64,000 bases of DNA from Gremmenia infestans (Eukaryota > Ascomycota > Leotiomycetes > Helotiales > Hamatocanthoscyphaceae). Shown one piece after another: positions 1 to 11,919 of the stretch (position 1 is the first letter of the stretch; each line of letters begins with the position of its first letter). The stretch spans positions 682,001-746,000 of the forward strand of contig JAFEVB010000012.1 in the NCBI GenBank assembly GCA_032629725.1. Direction: 5' to 3'. The notes beneath the pieces are model-generated. The model was not told the origin of the DNA and ran no database searches. It worked only from the letters and a program-made list of their open reading frames with translations. The translations under genes and the position numbers were made by a program.

Positions 1-127
1 CGTCTGAAACAATCGCGCGACTTTTGCAAAAACAATTAGAAAACGTCTGCAGCTACATCGAAAGCGACGAGAAATAATTACAGAGTACCTCGTACAACGA
101 TAAGAATACCTTGAGCAAGCAGCCAAA

Positions 128-696
128 ATGGGACTCCTTGGAGGCGTCGAAATGGGCCTCTCCTACATCGCACACTCTATCTTCCGCTTCATCCAACTCG
201 TTCTCGCCCTCACGGTCTGTGGTCTCTACGGTGTTGATCTGCATGCGGCCAATAGGCAGCATAAATACAGCGACGGGAAATGGGTTTGTCTTTCCCCTTC
301 CTTCTTTCTCTCTTTCCTACCCCACCATTCCCCCTACCTACCTAAGCAGTCATTTTACTAACAAGTCACCCTTCTCAGGTCTACGCAGAAGTCACCGCCT
401 CCCTCTCAGCCGTCACGGCGCTCCTCTACCTCATCCCCTTCGTCTCGCGCATCGGGCTCCTCTTCATCTGGGACACGATCCTGTTCATCCTCTGGATTGC
501 GCTGTTTGGCCTGTTTGGCAGTATGTATATCCATGAGCATGCTGAGGGCGACGGGGGCGTGCAGCGCATGAAGAACGCGGTGTGGGTGGATTTGGTGAAT
601 GCGCTGTTGTGGCTGTTTAGTGCGGTGGGCATGGCGGTGTTTTGGGCGAGGAGTAGGGGCGGGAGGACTAGGTGGACGGGGAGGGCTGCTGTTTAG
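128..696 (+). CDS. Four-pass MARVEL-like membrane protein
   Basis: Two exons, 128-283 and 379-696, join in phase 0 across a 95-base intron (donor GTTTGT, acceptor CAG) to give 157 residues. Four hydrophobic segments are visible, at about residues 10-32, 53-73, 80-103 and 122-143. The second and third are separated by only a few residues, and a short Arg-rich tail follows. Size and topology fit the small fungal MARVEL-type tetraspan proteins, which lie in the plasma membrane or endomembranes. No catalytic motif is seen. The start is the first ATG of the open frame. Family assignment rests on topology only. Confidence 0.75.
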
Positions 697-3600
697 ATGG
701 GGAAGATATGGGACGCCAGGATGGGATGGGGGAATGGGGAATGGGGTTATGGATTATGCATTTATGAGAGATGGTGATGGAGGGGTAATGCACGCCTGGT
801 GTTTGTTTCTTTTCTTTCTATGGCCGCTCATATACCATTTTGCATGCATGCGTTTTTGTTGCTTTTGAAGATACCAATACCATTAGTATTTCCTTGCCTA
901 CCTTATTATTACTCCAGATATACGAATAATGCTATCGTTGTTTCACAAATAAACTCATACATATCACTTCCCCGTTCCCAAGACTCAATATAAAATCAAA
1001 AGTCAAGATGCAAAGCTAGCTATAGCCCCCCCCTTCTTATCTTCTTTTCTTCCACCTCTAGACCTTCACCTTCTAATTCGCTATCTCACGGAAGACAATC
1101 TCCACTTACATCTCCGCCTCGATGTCTGGAAGCTATTTACGTACTAGTCTCAAAATATAAATACAGCATGTGACTAGTTATAAGAAGTGCTTTACAACTA
1201 ATAAGTCATGCTCTGCTCCGGTTTGTCAAACCTGAAGATATGACTTGATTCCAAGTACTTGTATGCTCCTTCTGCATTTCTAAGTTTAAACTCCAGCAGC
1301 TTCAGGTTAGTTAGGTATATAGCACGTGATCATATGACACATAACTTTCTGCTCTTTTCTTTTGCTAATTCAGATTCATAATGTGAGATGGGGTATATCT
1401 CAAGATGGTGGAGACTGGTGAGTTTGCCTTGCGAGACTTGTGTATTTTTTTCTTTGGATTTGTTGTAAAAAAATTAATTAATACGTATAATACAAAGCAT
1501 ACAATAAGCCGGAATCTAATTAGGATAGAGTGCAAGACGCAAGCAACTATGCCGCTATTACTCTTGTCTGCCAGCAAAACTGAAGGGGCTGACTTCGTGA
1601 GGCGAAAAAGCTATTGCTGGATTTGGGAGGTTGGGATCGCAAAATGTGCCCCTGAGTTGGACTCGCTTACGGAGTAAACAGCCGGTTTCTCAACTTATAC
1701 AAGCGCGGATGGCACCTCCGTTCTTTCTATGGATCCGCATGGCTCATGGACCTTTAATATATTCTGGGTTGGAGGAACAGTAAAGGTAGTGTGTTTTAGA
1801 AAAACAATGTGTTTGGCAAGTATTCAAGTATGCAAAACTAACTTGAAGTGTCAAGAAATCCAAAATGGCTAGGAGGAAAGGGATGGGAGAGTGCATCTTG
1901 CGTCATTCTTTGAATATTGATTTATTCTTAAATAGGCATTTACCTGTATACAATACGATGCAAGAGAAGAATTAGATCGGGGCATTTATATTACGACTTA
2001 GGTACCGGCGTCTACTGGTTGCAAATAATACCACGTGACTGACTCAGATGTCACCCTGTTTCAATCTTGCAAGAGTCTTTGCCTACTTTAACGCTTGTCT
2101 AAAATAATATAAGCCGACAAGAAATAACACCACTTTGTTCAACAAGATCCAACAGAACCCGGAAATTCTTGCAGACGCTGCAGACGTCATGCGCCACCAT
2201 GAAGTACTCCTCCAAGGGGCATTTCCTGTACTACATCAACTCGATGTCGTGCATCGCGTAGGTCTATAAACCTCAACAAAACAACATGTCACTCACATTA
2301 GTCTTTTGAGGGCGATAATCAGAGTTCGCGGACTTTTCTCGTGAGTAACAGATCTTCATCGTCTAGAGGCTTGGGTGTGTTGAGTTTTGGGATGGGAACT
2401 GAGTACACCTCAAGAGGACGTCTGGACATAGTAAGATTACTACTGGGATTAGATTCTAGAATCTCTCTAAGAAAGTTTAACTAATTGTGTCCCCCTGCCC
2501 TACAGGAGAGTGGTGGTCCAACCATTCACCCCACTCCCTCAGGGACCACCACCCCTAAAGGACCAGGGGGACACGACTATACGAAGTATCGTCAATTTCA
2601 CGAGAAAAAATACGATCCCTCTACAAGTGAATGGCCAAATCCCTGCGCAGGCAAGTGCTGTAAAACGGATCCACTATATATGGCGAGGTACTTGGGGTCC
2701 CCATAAGAGACCAGGCGCAGTGATGTGATTTGCTCCCTCGCCGTTTTTTATGGTGGTGGGCGAACAGGATCAATAACCTTTATTAAGGTGGGGAAAGAGA
2801 ACTTGCAATTGCGTAAATTCTGATGGAAGGTTTCCCCTTTCTCCAATACTTATGCCGTTTATCCTATACCAATGTTGTCTCCTAGTTTATCATTTTTCAG
2901 TCACCACACATCTTCCCTTTGATTGCTGTATACGGACGAATATACAAGTGTCCGAAGAACGTTCAAGAGTTCCAGCATGAAGTAACTCCGTACTAATCCG
3001 CTTCAATTTATCCCTGAGCAAGGATTCGTCTCCAACACACTAGGCTGAAGCCCACATATCATTCCTAGGACGCCCTGAGATCTACCTCAGCAGCCTGAAA
3101 TGTGTTCTCGTCTAACCTAGATTTTCAAATCGTACTTTTTATATCCGGTGTCATATACCCAGGGCTTTCTGTAGCCTGGAGTCCATCTATCAAACCCAGA
3201 CCCTATCAGACAATCAAACCTATTGAGAAGCAAACTTCGGTCGAAGATGACAAGGGTATCAGTGAGCTTGCGCTGTTTGTTCTCTGAAGGCAATAACAAT
3301 ATGTCAGTGGTTACATACAGGTGGAGTTGCGTTTAAAAAGCCCTTCACACTAAGTCCAGGGTACTTCTTCTATCCAATCACAGTGATAAAAGACCCAGGT
3401 GGACCCAAGACCGCAAAGGCAAGAAGTCCATGCGGGCAGGAACCAATTTTTAGTGTCAAACTTTCTCGTCAACCGCCGACGGACTCGGTACCTACCTTGG
3501 CTAGGCTAGGCTAGCTATCCCCGGGTTTTCCTCCAGGCATGAAGCCTTCATGCCCAACGTACTCCGTACAGGGAGCTCCTCCTTCTTCTGATCAATGCTG

Positions 3601-4216
3601 TTGATTGGAGAGTTGCTTCTTAGCGGCATCTTTTGCAAGCCTTTAGTGGGTGGGGTGGCCGCGCCTGCATCTACGCCTTTCCCCCCCCAAGAAGCACCTC
3701 CCGAACTTCGAAAAACCTTTGTCTACATCACCATATCATCTCAAAGACATAGTCTACATCAAGTAGCTCTTCAGGCTGGGCTCACTACAATGCAGATTGC
3801 CGCGATTCAGAGGAACTTACCAAGATGCTCTGCCGACCTCGGTTCTTGTCTTGAGATAGATACGAGGCCTACCGACTATGCCACGCAGCGCGCATTCAAG
3901 CAAACACTGCGATATTGCATTTTATCGGATCCCCACCTCGAACTGTTGTGTTAGGGGATGCTGTATGGAATGACCTGTCGCTCTGGGTCTCTCGAATGCG
4001 AATGTTTAGACGAGGAAAGAGCGCTGAGAGTGCTCTTTTACACGCTCAATGGGAAAACACCATGTCTTGAATCTGCACCTTCCCGATGGCTTGGAGTAAG
4101 TCCCAGTCAAGTCCTATTTCCTTGTCATGTCCAAGAATAAGTTCTCTCTCTTTTCCTTGAGTCTTCACATCCTTCTTGTGGTGCTACTGCTCCAAATCTA
4201 CGATTAACACATCAGG
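697..4216. other. Long stretch without a recognisable gene
   Basis: Only short, unconvincing open frames are seen on either strand. It holds the hairpin at 2487-2574 listed separately. The frame at 3595-4140 is open except for a single TAG at 3952, but it has no recognisable domain. It may be 5' leader of the zinc-finger gene. Confidence 0.6.
2487..2574. repeat. Nested inverted repeat (hairpin)
   Basis: Perfect 11-base outer arms GTGTCCCCCTG (2487-2497) and CAGGGGGACAC (2564-2574) enclose perfect 10-base inner arms GTGGTGGTCC (about 2510-2519) and GGACCACCAC (about 2543-2552). This gives an interrupted palindrome of 88 bases. It lies far from any gene, so a terminator is unlikely. A MITE remnant or a structured RNA are alternatives. 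Confidence 0.6.
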
Positions 4217-5065
4217 ATGGCGGCTATATGCGATGAATGCTTTCAGAGCTTCTCTGGACAGCACGAAGCTTCTCGGCACGCGAGGGAGATCCATGGACCG
4301 AGAACGCGATGCCCAATACATGGGTGCAATTGGGCTGTGGGAAGAGGGGCGAGAGTTAAAGACCACCTCGTCAAGAAACACAATTGGGCAGAACAGAAAG
4401 GTATGGTCCCACTGCTCCAAGCTGGAAGACCTAATGTTTTGTATGTCTAACAGAATGGCATTATAGCCAAATTATACAGACGGAATCTCCAAGGACCACG
4501 AGTTTGTCGAATAAGTATTCGACCGGGGAATTCAGGTTCGGCTCTCAGTCCCATCTTACAGTTGGAGCAGCACTGACTTCAAACAGAGGACAGGAATACC
4601 TCCACCTTCGTCGATGCCGATTTGCACACACCGAGCTCACGATGTCACGAACATTCCGCCCCCGGTGTTACCATTCACCCCGCACGTCCACAAGTTCAGC
4701 CACCGTTCGGATGTAGCTTCTCGGGTTTTAACCCTAGTGAGACACAAATCAGCGAGGGGCATGGTATAAAGGCAGAAGAACCACAGAGGATGGAGTGTAT
4801 ACCCAGCCATGCGAAATCCACTCCCTTGAGTCAAGCATATCCGCCGCAGCTGGCATCGTCTCAGTACTGGTCTCCTGCGACTACTGCGCCCCATACCTTT
4901 GTTCATGAATCTTATAACACGGAGTTCGTCTATGCCTTCGATCAACCAAGTGGCACATACATGTCACCATGGGATTGTATATTTAGCAGCTGGGGGAATT
5001 GTATTCATGGAGTCGCAGCAGAGACGTGTTCAACATGCATTTGGGGATGGACAGCAGTGCCATGA
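4217..5065 (+). CDS. C2H2 zinc-finger protein
   Basis: Three exons, 4217-4400, 4454-4501 and 4587-5065, give 236 residues with consistent phases. The second intron has a CTGAC branch site 13 bases before its CAG acceptor. Two C2H2 units fill residues 1-55: CDEC...HAREIH, then CPIHGC...HLVKKH with an unusual three-residue gap between its cysteines. The rest is Ser/Pro/Gln/Thr-rich, as in fungal transcription-factor tails, and ends in a Cys- and Trp-containing segment. A nuclear DNA-binding role is likely from the family, but no target can be inferred. Unspliced, the frame stops at 4574, so the intron at 4502-4586 is needed. The short second exon makes the model less certain than the finger domain itself. 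Confidence 0.65.
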
Positions 5066-5488
5066 CAAGCTTCTCAATCCATTCTTTCGAGTATCTTCTT
5101 TCATACATTCTCCCATGTTGCCTGGTATAATTCACGTCGGTATTTCATCAATTTCTGGCTTTTGTAGGGCTGATGGGGAAGGATCTACCTTAATCTATTG
5201 ACTTGGTTGATCCTCCGCATCTGGTGTGTTTCATGCATTACATGTATGCTAAGAACATATTGACATCGCGCCAAGGGGTTTAAACTCATGTGTTGAAGCT
5301 GCAATGGGATACGTTGTGTCGTAGATTATCACTGGCTTATTTAAACTCACGGAAGCGCTAAAGTGTGCACAACAGATGGTCGAGAGATACTTTCTGGACC
5401 TTTATTTCTATTCAAGCAGCCCTCAGAGAACCTCACAAACCTTTGGATTTGCGTTGTTAACAGACTCTGAAACCTATACACCTGCCCT
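5066..5488. other. Intergenic stretch, nothing seen
   Basis: It is the 3' flank shared by the convergent zinc-finger gene and the next minus-strand gene. No feature is supported. Confidence 0.6.
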
Positions 5489-6324
5489 TCACATTTCACG
5501 CAGCATACGAACACCACCGAGTACAGGACTGATGTCGGGCATTAGCTGACTTGCAGTGGCATACTTCCCCACATGCCACCAATTGCCCGTCGCCGTCCCC
5601 CTCAACCAACGCTCAAGCTCTGCAACCTTGTCCTGCAACTCGTCGATCGCAGCCGCAGCAACCACCCTGTCCCAAGGTCTTAGCATGTAGATTCAACTGC
5701 TTAGAGGGAGGAAAGCAAGGAGCCTAGAAGCTTTGCTGTCTCGGCAGCCGACATATATATGCATGCACTGCTGAAACAACTAGTTCCTATTCCATAGAGG
5801 AAGGACAAACAACGGCAATATTTTGGTAAGAGAAAGAATAAATGAATCAGCGAGGCTTACCAAACAGGACTATACACCATCCTCCTTATGCCCAGCCTCC
5901 CACTCGTCTGCACGCCCCAATCCTCCTCATCAGCCCACTTGCGCGCCTGGTACAGCGCATCGCCATTCGTCAGCAGAAGCACCGTCGTATTCAGCACGTT
6001 GAATCGGGCTAGACTCTCCTCGAGCCAGAATCTCATGGCGTCGTCCGTGGTTGGCTCGAAGGCGTTGCATCTCCAGTGCTTGCGGAAGGAGTGGATGCAG
6101 TGCTCGTAGAGCACGTCTAGGGTTTGGAGGTAGGCGGACAGGGTGGAGGGGGTGAGGGGCGCAAGGCCGGGTTTTCGGGAAGCGGGGCGGACGGGGAGGG
6201 ACCTGCAATTGGATTTGTTGCTGGGTTTGGTGGTGGGCGTGAGGTGAGGAGGGGTGCTGGATTTATCGGCGGGGTGGGGTGGGTTTGGAGGGGCTGGACC
6301 CGTAGGGGTCTCTGGAGAAACCAT
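5489..6324 (-). CDS. Hypothetical fungal protein
   Basis: Two exons on the minus strand, 6324-5861 and 5666-5489, give 213 residues. The 194-base intron (GTAAGC donor, CAG acceptor) is the only join I found that avoids in-frame stops. It restores an uninterrupted run through YSPVW into an Ala-rich helix with the coiled-coil-like stretch ELQDKVAELERWL. The first 60 residues are Pro/Thr/Lys-rich and probably disordered. The middle is a compact alpha-helical region rich in Trp, Cys and His (HKHWRC-like spacing). I do not recognise the family. The frame is open upstream of the chosen ATG (6324), so an extra 5' exon is possible. Confidence 0.55.
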
Positions 6325-7960
6325 CACGGGCTTGGTATAGAGGAATCGAGCTGCGAGAGATTTTCTTTGTTTTTTTTTGGTAGTCGAGGTTAAGGATTCG
6401 ATGGTTGGATGTTTTTCTTTATATGAGTTTACAGTCAAAGTATCAGCTGGATGGATATCTAGACTTATATGAATTCTGTGGGTTTGGTGAATGTCGAATG
6501 TTGAGTCCTAATGCTAATGACTAGCCCTGAATCACTTAGGGGTTTCTCGCTACCAGATCTCGCTTGAGTTTGGACCCCCCTTTCCCTTTTTCGTCGCGCT
6601 AGACCAATTGACTGTCTGGTAATTACTAAAGACTGGACTGACGATATTTCAATCATCCTTTTACTATTAAATAGTACCACCATTTTTTGAACATTGATTG
6701 AAGTTTTGAGAGAGGCTTCTATATCTACTTATAGAGTGTTAAGATTTCTTTTCTTTACAACTGAGACTAATGAAAAAGCATACCTTTATGGCAATGCTGA
6801 AGCTAAATTGGTTCATTTTGATATATACTTGAAGAGATGCGACTTATGTAGCTCAAGACGATCTTCTAGTTTAAGTATTAGCTAAGATGCTAAGTGACCT
6901 ATAGTAAGTAACTTCAGGTAGTAGACCCCACAAGGTGGCGCTAGGGTGATTGAAATGTATACTAGAAGCACCGTCTTACTATTCCTTAACCAATCCGAAA
7001 TTTGCTCTTTTACTAAATTCTCAAGTCTTGACATTTACGGGAGACTAGAGATAAAACAAGCAGGCGACTGAGCGACAAAGCGTAAAAGAAATCATAGATT
7101 TATATATATTCAAGTTATAATAATTATCCTTTAGTACTAAAGATGTAAGCTGTGCGCGCTGAGCTTTAAAGACCGGACTTGTAGATAGGTACCAGTTGTA
7201 TTAGTCGGACCCTAAACAGACTAAATGCCCAACTACTTACTCCTAAACAGAGCTCTAAATGTTTCATTCAGAAAAATAAAGGGAACAATTAATATATTAA
7301 AACCCTCTCATGAACCTATCTTTCTTACCAAACTCAACTACCTCCTATCATACACACGTCAGATCTTACAGAAACCGTCCATATCATAGCAACCGCTACT
7401 TCCTTAGCGCCGTCTCGTTCCATATGCCCGAATAATATTTTTATACCTTTCCCTAGAATTCACATCCCGGCTTTCCCAGAACAGTGCATGCATATCTTCA
7501 TCTGAACTTTTAGGCCTTTTGCCGAAAACTTATTTCAACATCTATTTCGATGCGATGTGCAACAAAAAAAGCTAGGTATGACCCGTATGGGAGTATGTGT
7601 GAATATGGTCAGCGGTGGGTGGCGGCGAGTAGGTGGTTTGCGTGTTGAAAGAGGGGTGAATATTGCTTGGTTAAGCGAAGGAGGGGGTGACTTCTTCCGG
7701 ATATATTGAATTTAGATTTTGAAGATGAGATGGCGGTTTTAATTCAGTTGCCTGTTGTTATGTGATGCACGGCGGTAGAGATTGACGTTTAAGGGGGGGG
7801 AGGGGAGGGTTTCGAGTCATTTTGATGGGGTGGAGTGCTTTGACGATGAATAAGGGAGGACCGAGAAGGGGTTGGAGGGATTGTCGTTTAAAGCTGTATG
7901 AGCTGAGAATACTAAGATGTGTTATGCCATGAAACTTTATTTGCGCTTTGAAGACCCAGC
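6325..7960. other. AT-rich gene-free stretch
   Basis: Bases from about 6640 to 7330 are clearly richer in A+T than the flanks and have no coding frame I can defend. This looks like a decayed repeat or transposon remnant, but no terminal repeats or target duplication could be identified by eye. Confidence 0.4.
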
Positions 7961-10534
7961 TTAAGCCAATACTGCGCCATCTTTATTCACAATCTTCCTT
8001 CCACTTCCACCCTTCGCCGTCGCCGTTATCACAAGTCCGTCCCCATTCCAAGCAAAGTCCACCACTCCACCACCCCTAATCCTCAACCCCTTCACACTCC
8101 CATTGCCCCACGCACTCGGTATCGCCGGCCCCAGCACAACCTCCTCCTTCCCCGGTAAATCCACCACAAGCATCGCCACCACCGCGCCCACAAACCCAAA
8201 ATTTGCATCGATTTGAAACGGCTTGCTCTTCCCACTATACATACTCAGCCCATTCCCCGCCAGATTCTCCGCGATGGTAAAACGAAGCTCGTAGTAAGCT
8301 TCGGAGGTGTTGTTAAGCAGAGCCCAGCAAGCAGATCGCCAGACCTTTTCCCATCCCGCGTTTGCGTCGGCGCCGAGACCTGGACCGCGGTTGATGAGGG
8401 ACGACGAGATGGCGGATTGGATGGTGGTGTTGGTGTAGCCGGAGAGGAGGGAGGAGATGCTGTGGCCGGGGTACCAGCCGTAGAGGTGGGAGAGGTGTCG
8501 GTGTGTGTCGTTGGGGACGTCGTAGCCGTAGGTGTCGGGGAGTTTCCATTCTTTGACTGTACCGAAGGTGGAGATGTGGAGGCCTGTGTCGAGAGTTTCA
8601 AGGGCAGTGGTAAGGGAGGTTGAGAGGGTTTGGTCGGAAGATGTAGGGGAAGGAAGGTAGGAGATGAGAGTAATGGTATTGGTGAAGAGTTGGTGGATTA
8701 ATTGTTGGTAGTGTGTGCAGCCAAAGGTCTGAATTTAAAGGGTATTTAGTATTAGTAATCTTCAAATAGGGGGAACATACCGTAGGGCCATGTTCAGGGG
8801 AATTGCAAGGGTTCACGACCAATGTCCCGTCATTGAAGAATTTGTCTTCTTGAAGTTGAGAAAGCCAGAACTCTGCGACCCCACTGATGAGCGGATACGC
8901 TTGATCTTCTAACCACGTAGCATTATGAGAGTAAGTAAAATGATCATAAACATGTTGCATCATCCATGCCATCTCCACCGGAATATTGGCCCATGAAGCT
9001 GTATCTCCCATAGCGGTATACCCAAAAATATTTATAAAGCTGTGACCAACCCAGCCGGGAGCGCCATATAATAATTTAGCTGTATTCGTGCCTTGCGGTA
9101 TCCAAGTATCTTGCATAAAATCCCAAAGTGGGGACTGAAGGTTGCCTAGTCCGGTTGCATCGACCCCCCAATGATTCATTTGAATATTTATATCGGTATG
9201 ATAATCCGCACTCCAGGCTGCTTCAATGGTTTCGCTCCATCGCCCAGCTAGATTAGTTGGTAGACTATTCTCTCTTGAAGAAGATATGAAGAGGTGTCTG
9301 CCAAGCTGAAACAGTAGGGACTCGAGGTATGGATCGCCAGTATTGTTCGAGGCGTATCGACCGAGTATAACAGAGGTTTCCAGGTTAGAAGAACCTGCAG
9401 TATCCGGGAGATTCAAGTCGAATTGTCCCGCATGGCTTTGGTAATCTGTGATATGATCTTGCCTCAAGTCCTTCTCTGCCTTTTGCGACGCTGCTGAAGT
9501 TACAGATTCGACGTATGGACCTGGATTCACACCCTTGAATGAGAAACCAGACTTCCCATTGCCCGCTTTCTGGTCATAGTTGGTACCAGCCCCGATAACG
9601 AGACTGAGTTTCCGGCTCGTCGAACCGGCTGGGATGATTAGCACACCGGAAGTCGTGTTACTGCAATGTGACGACCCAACATCTCCAACAAGGTGAGCAA
9701 TGCCATTGTACATCATCCCGGTAGGAGGGCCTAATTGGGTGACCCCAGTTGCCTGAACATGTCGAGTACCGCAGGTCGTATTGAAGAGAGACGAGTCGGT
9801 CAGCTGATTATCGAAAGCAATTGATATTTCCGGCAGATCTCCTGAAGACGTGATATCATAGACACAGACATGGCCGGGATATGAGCAGAAGACAACAGTG
9901 GTGTAAATGCTTCCTTTGTTTGTAGTATAGACTGTTGAATGGATTCCAGTATCGAGATCTAGAGACCTGCGGTACTTTGTTGCCGATGTGACCCCGCCAA
10001 TCGCTACTGAGAGGTTGGCGAACACCTGGTATGATCCGTAGTTATTCTCATCCCCAAGAAGCTGCGAGACATCTGCAAGCTTCAATATTGAGCATCATGG
10101 TCTTCAGAGCGGAAAGACATACTCCCCGTCCCGTTTTGGAATATCCACTCTCTTATGCTAGGCAAATACTGTGATTTGTCTGAGGTCGGATTTCCTCCCA
10201 TGTATGACTGGTTTAATTCAGTGCGCTATTAAGCTTTCCTAAACACAGGCACGGCTTACTGATGTCTCGAATGGTCCCCCAGCCCAGAGAGAATCAATAT
10301 TCAATACTACTTTCTCCGCACCGGGGTCGCCAAAAGCCATAGCTGAGGTAGTTCAGCATCCAATTAGGTATTGATGCATGATAACCCACCTCCTAATCGG
10401 CCATTTCCAACAGGGAAAGCTTGCCTGATTACGTCTCCGAATGTAGCAGGGCTACTTGACCACAGTACTTTGCTCTCTACAAACAGAGCCGCGAACGAAA
10501 AAGAAACAACGCGGGATAGAATCGAGAGCTTCAT
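7961..10534 (-). CDS. Secreted GH95 alpha-L-fucosidase
   Basis: Five minus-strand exons, 10534-10390, 10342-10260, 10207-10123, 10072-8781 and 8728-7961, give 790 residues with every phase matching. The joins recreate family motifs: GNGRLGAMAFGDPGAE over intron 1 and FQNGTGNVSQLLGDE over intron 3. A signal peptide covers about residues 1-20. The N-terminal beta domain is followed by an (alpha/alpha) barrel with SADYHTDINIQMN (residues 393-405), SPEHGPT (about 529-535) and QIDANFG (707-713). By comparison with the Bifidobacterium AfcA catalytic set, Glu531, Asn400 and Asp709 line up, but the other catalytic Asn position appears as Asp398. The enzyme removes L-fucose by an inverting mechanism outside the cell. 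Length is normal for the family. Confidence 0.92.
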
Positions 10535-11919
10535 AATTGTCATTAAAGCAGAAGCAGAAAGTAACTATAAGAATCCGTGATAGCAGTAAGCACCAGGAAC
10601 AAGGCACCTTGACATCTTATAAATTCTAAGAAGAGACATTTGCGGGGTAAAAATGGGAATGGAAAGCAATCTTAATTTCATCAACCATACGAGTAGTTCG
10701 GCCGCGAGACCATATGCAGAACCCCCGCATCACATAACCAGCCCTTGAAATAAAATATGAGAGTTTATCCGTCAAGAGCGGAGGGGAAAGGACGATGGTT
10801 CGGTTCGGGAATATAATAAACCGAAACTTCAGGCGGCTAAAGGCAACGTGGTTTTCGAACTCTGACGTAGGGCTCTATATGGTAAAAGCAAGGTATGGAC
10901 GTACGAAAACAGCGGAAAAAGTAAGGTATGGGCTGGTTTCCTGACTCACAGGATTGAGGCTCAATGACAGTTGCTGGCTGTAGATAATTACCGAGGGTGA
11001 GTTGGCATGAAGCTGAGCGAGCACTGCCCCCGGTACCCCGTACTGTACCAACTGATTTATCTCTTGGGAATTTTATCCCCAGTGTAGACGTTGGGCATGA
11101 GCGAGGGCCACTCCTTATGAAGAGAAGAGACTCTGACCGAAGCTTGGGCATGATACAAAGGAAATTCTAAAAGCACGTGGAGGAAGCAATGGCAATGTTC
11201 TAGTGGGGAGTGGGGTGTGGTGCGGGTCGGGTCGTCGCTCTGAACCATATACTTGTACCACGTGACTCTGCTCGGTAATACCTCCGTAAGCCCAGCCCAG
11301 CCCTCTCCTCTCTCCTCTGCCCCTCCTTCAGGCATCATCGGCGTCTCAGGCGTACCTAGGTACTGATTTTCAACTCAACTCGACTCGGCCAGGTACTCCC
11401 GTCCTTAATATAGCCTCTTTCAACTCCATAGCTCCCGTCGCAGATTCCATCGTACTACGTAATTTGAACTACTCCTCCACATGCATGCGGCATTACATCA
11501 ATCGCGACTTTCCACTTTCACTTTCCACTTCCCACTTCTTGTCTCTCACCGAATAAGCAGACACCTGAAGTTGGCAGCACGCATATTAGCGGTCCACTCA
11601 AAGGAGCACCGGGCATTGGGTTTCACCCTACTCAGCACATCCATGATCATTTGAGCCTGTGACAGCGCACGAAGCACCTTGGGATCACACCAGTTGCCGC
11701 GCCCAACTAAACCAGCCCCTCCTTTTGACAAGGTTGCCGTCATCCCACCACCGACCACAGTCCAGACAGGATCGTATCCTCGCAGCCTTATGCTCGACCA
11801 ACATTACCACTTGATTTACCTGAGTAGCATTTCGCATCGCATCGTGTTGAGCATATCTGTTTGCCATTTCTTCACAGCTCACGACGATAGATAGATAGAA
11901 AATCCAGCCAACACACGCA
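10535..11919. other. Divergent intergenic region
   Basis: It separates the starts of the fucosidase (minus) and the Arg/Ser-rich protein (plus), so it holds the promoters of both. Pyrimidine-rich tracts occur at about 11299-11330, and 11505-11545 has CTTTCCACTT repeats. No gene is seen. Confidence 0.5.

Noticed and set aside
2105..2273. Short protein-like run (FNKIQQNPEILADAADVMRHHEVLLQ)
   Set aside because: Reads like a domain fragment but is under 60 codons, begins after a stop, has no start and I cannot name the family.
3595..4140. Frame of about 180 codons open except for one TAG at 3952, just upstream of the zinc-finger gene
   Set aside because: No domain, signal peptide or splice support. 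More likely leader or chance.
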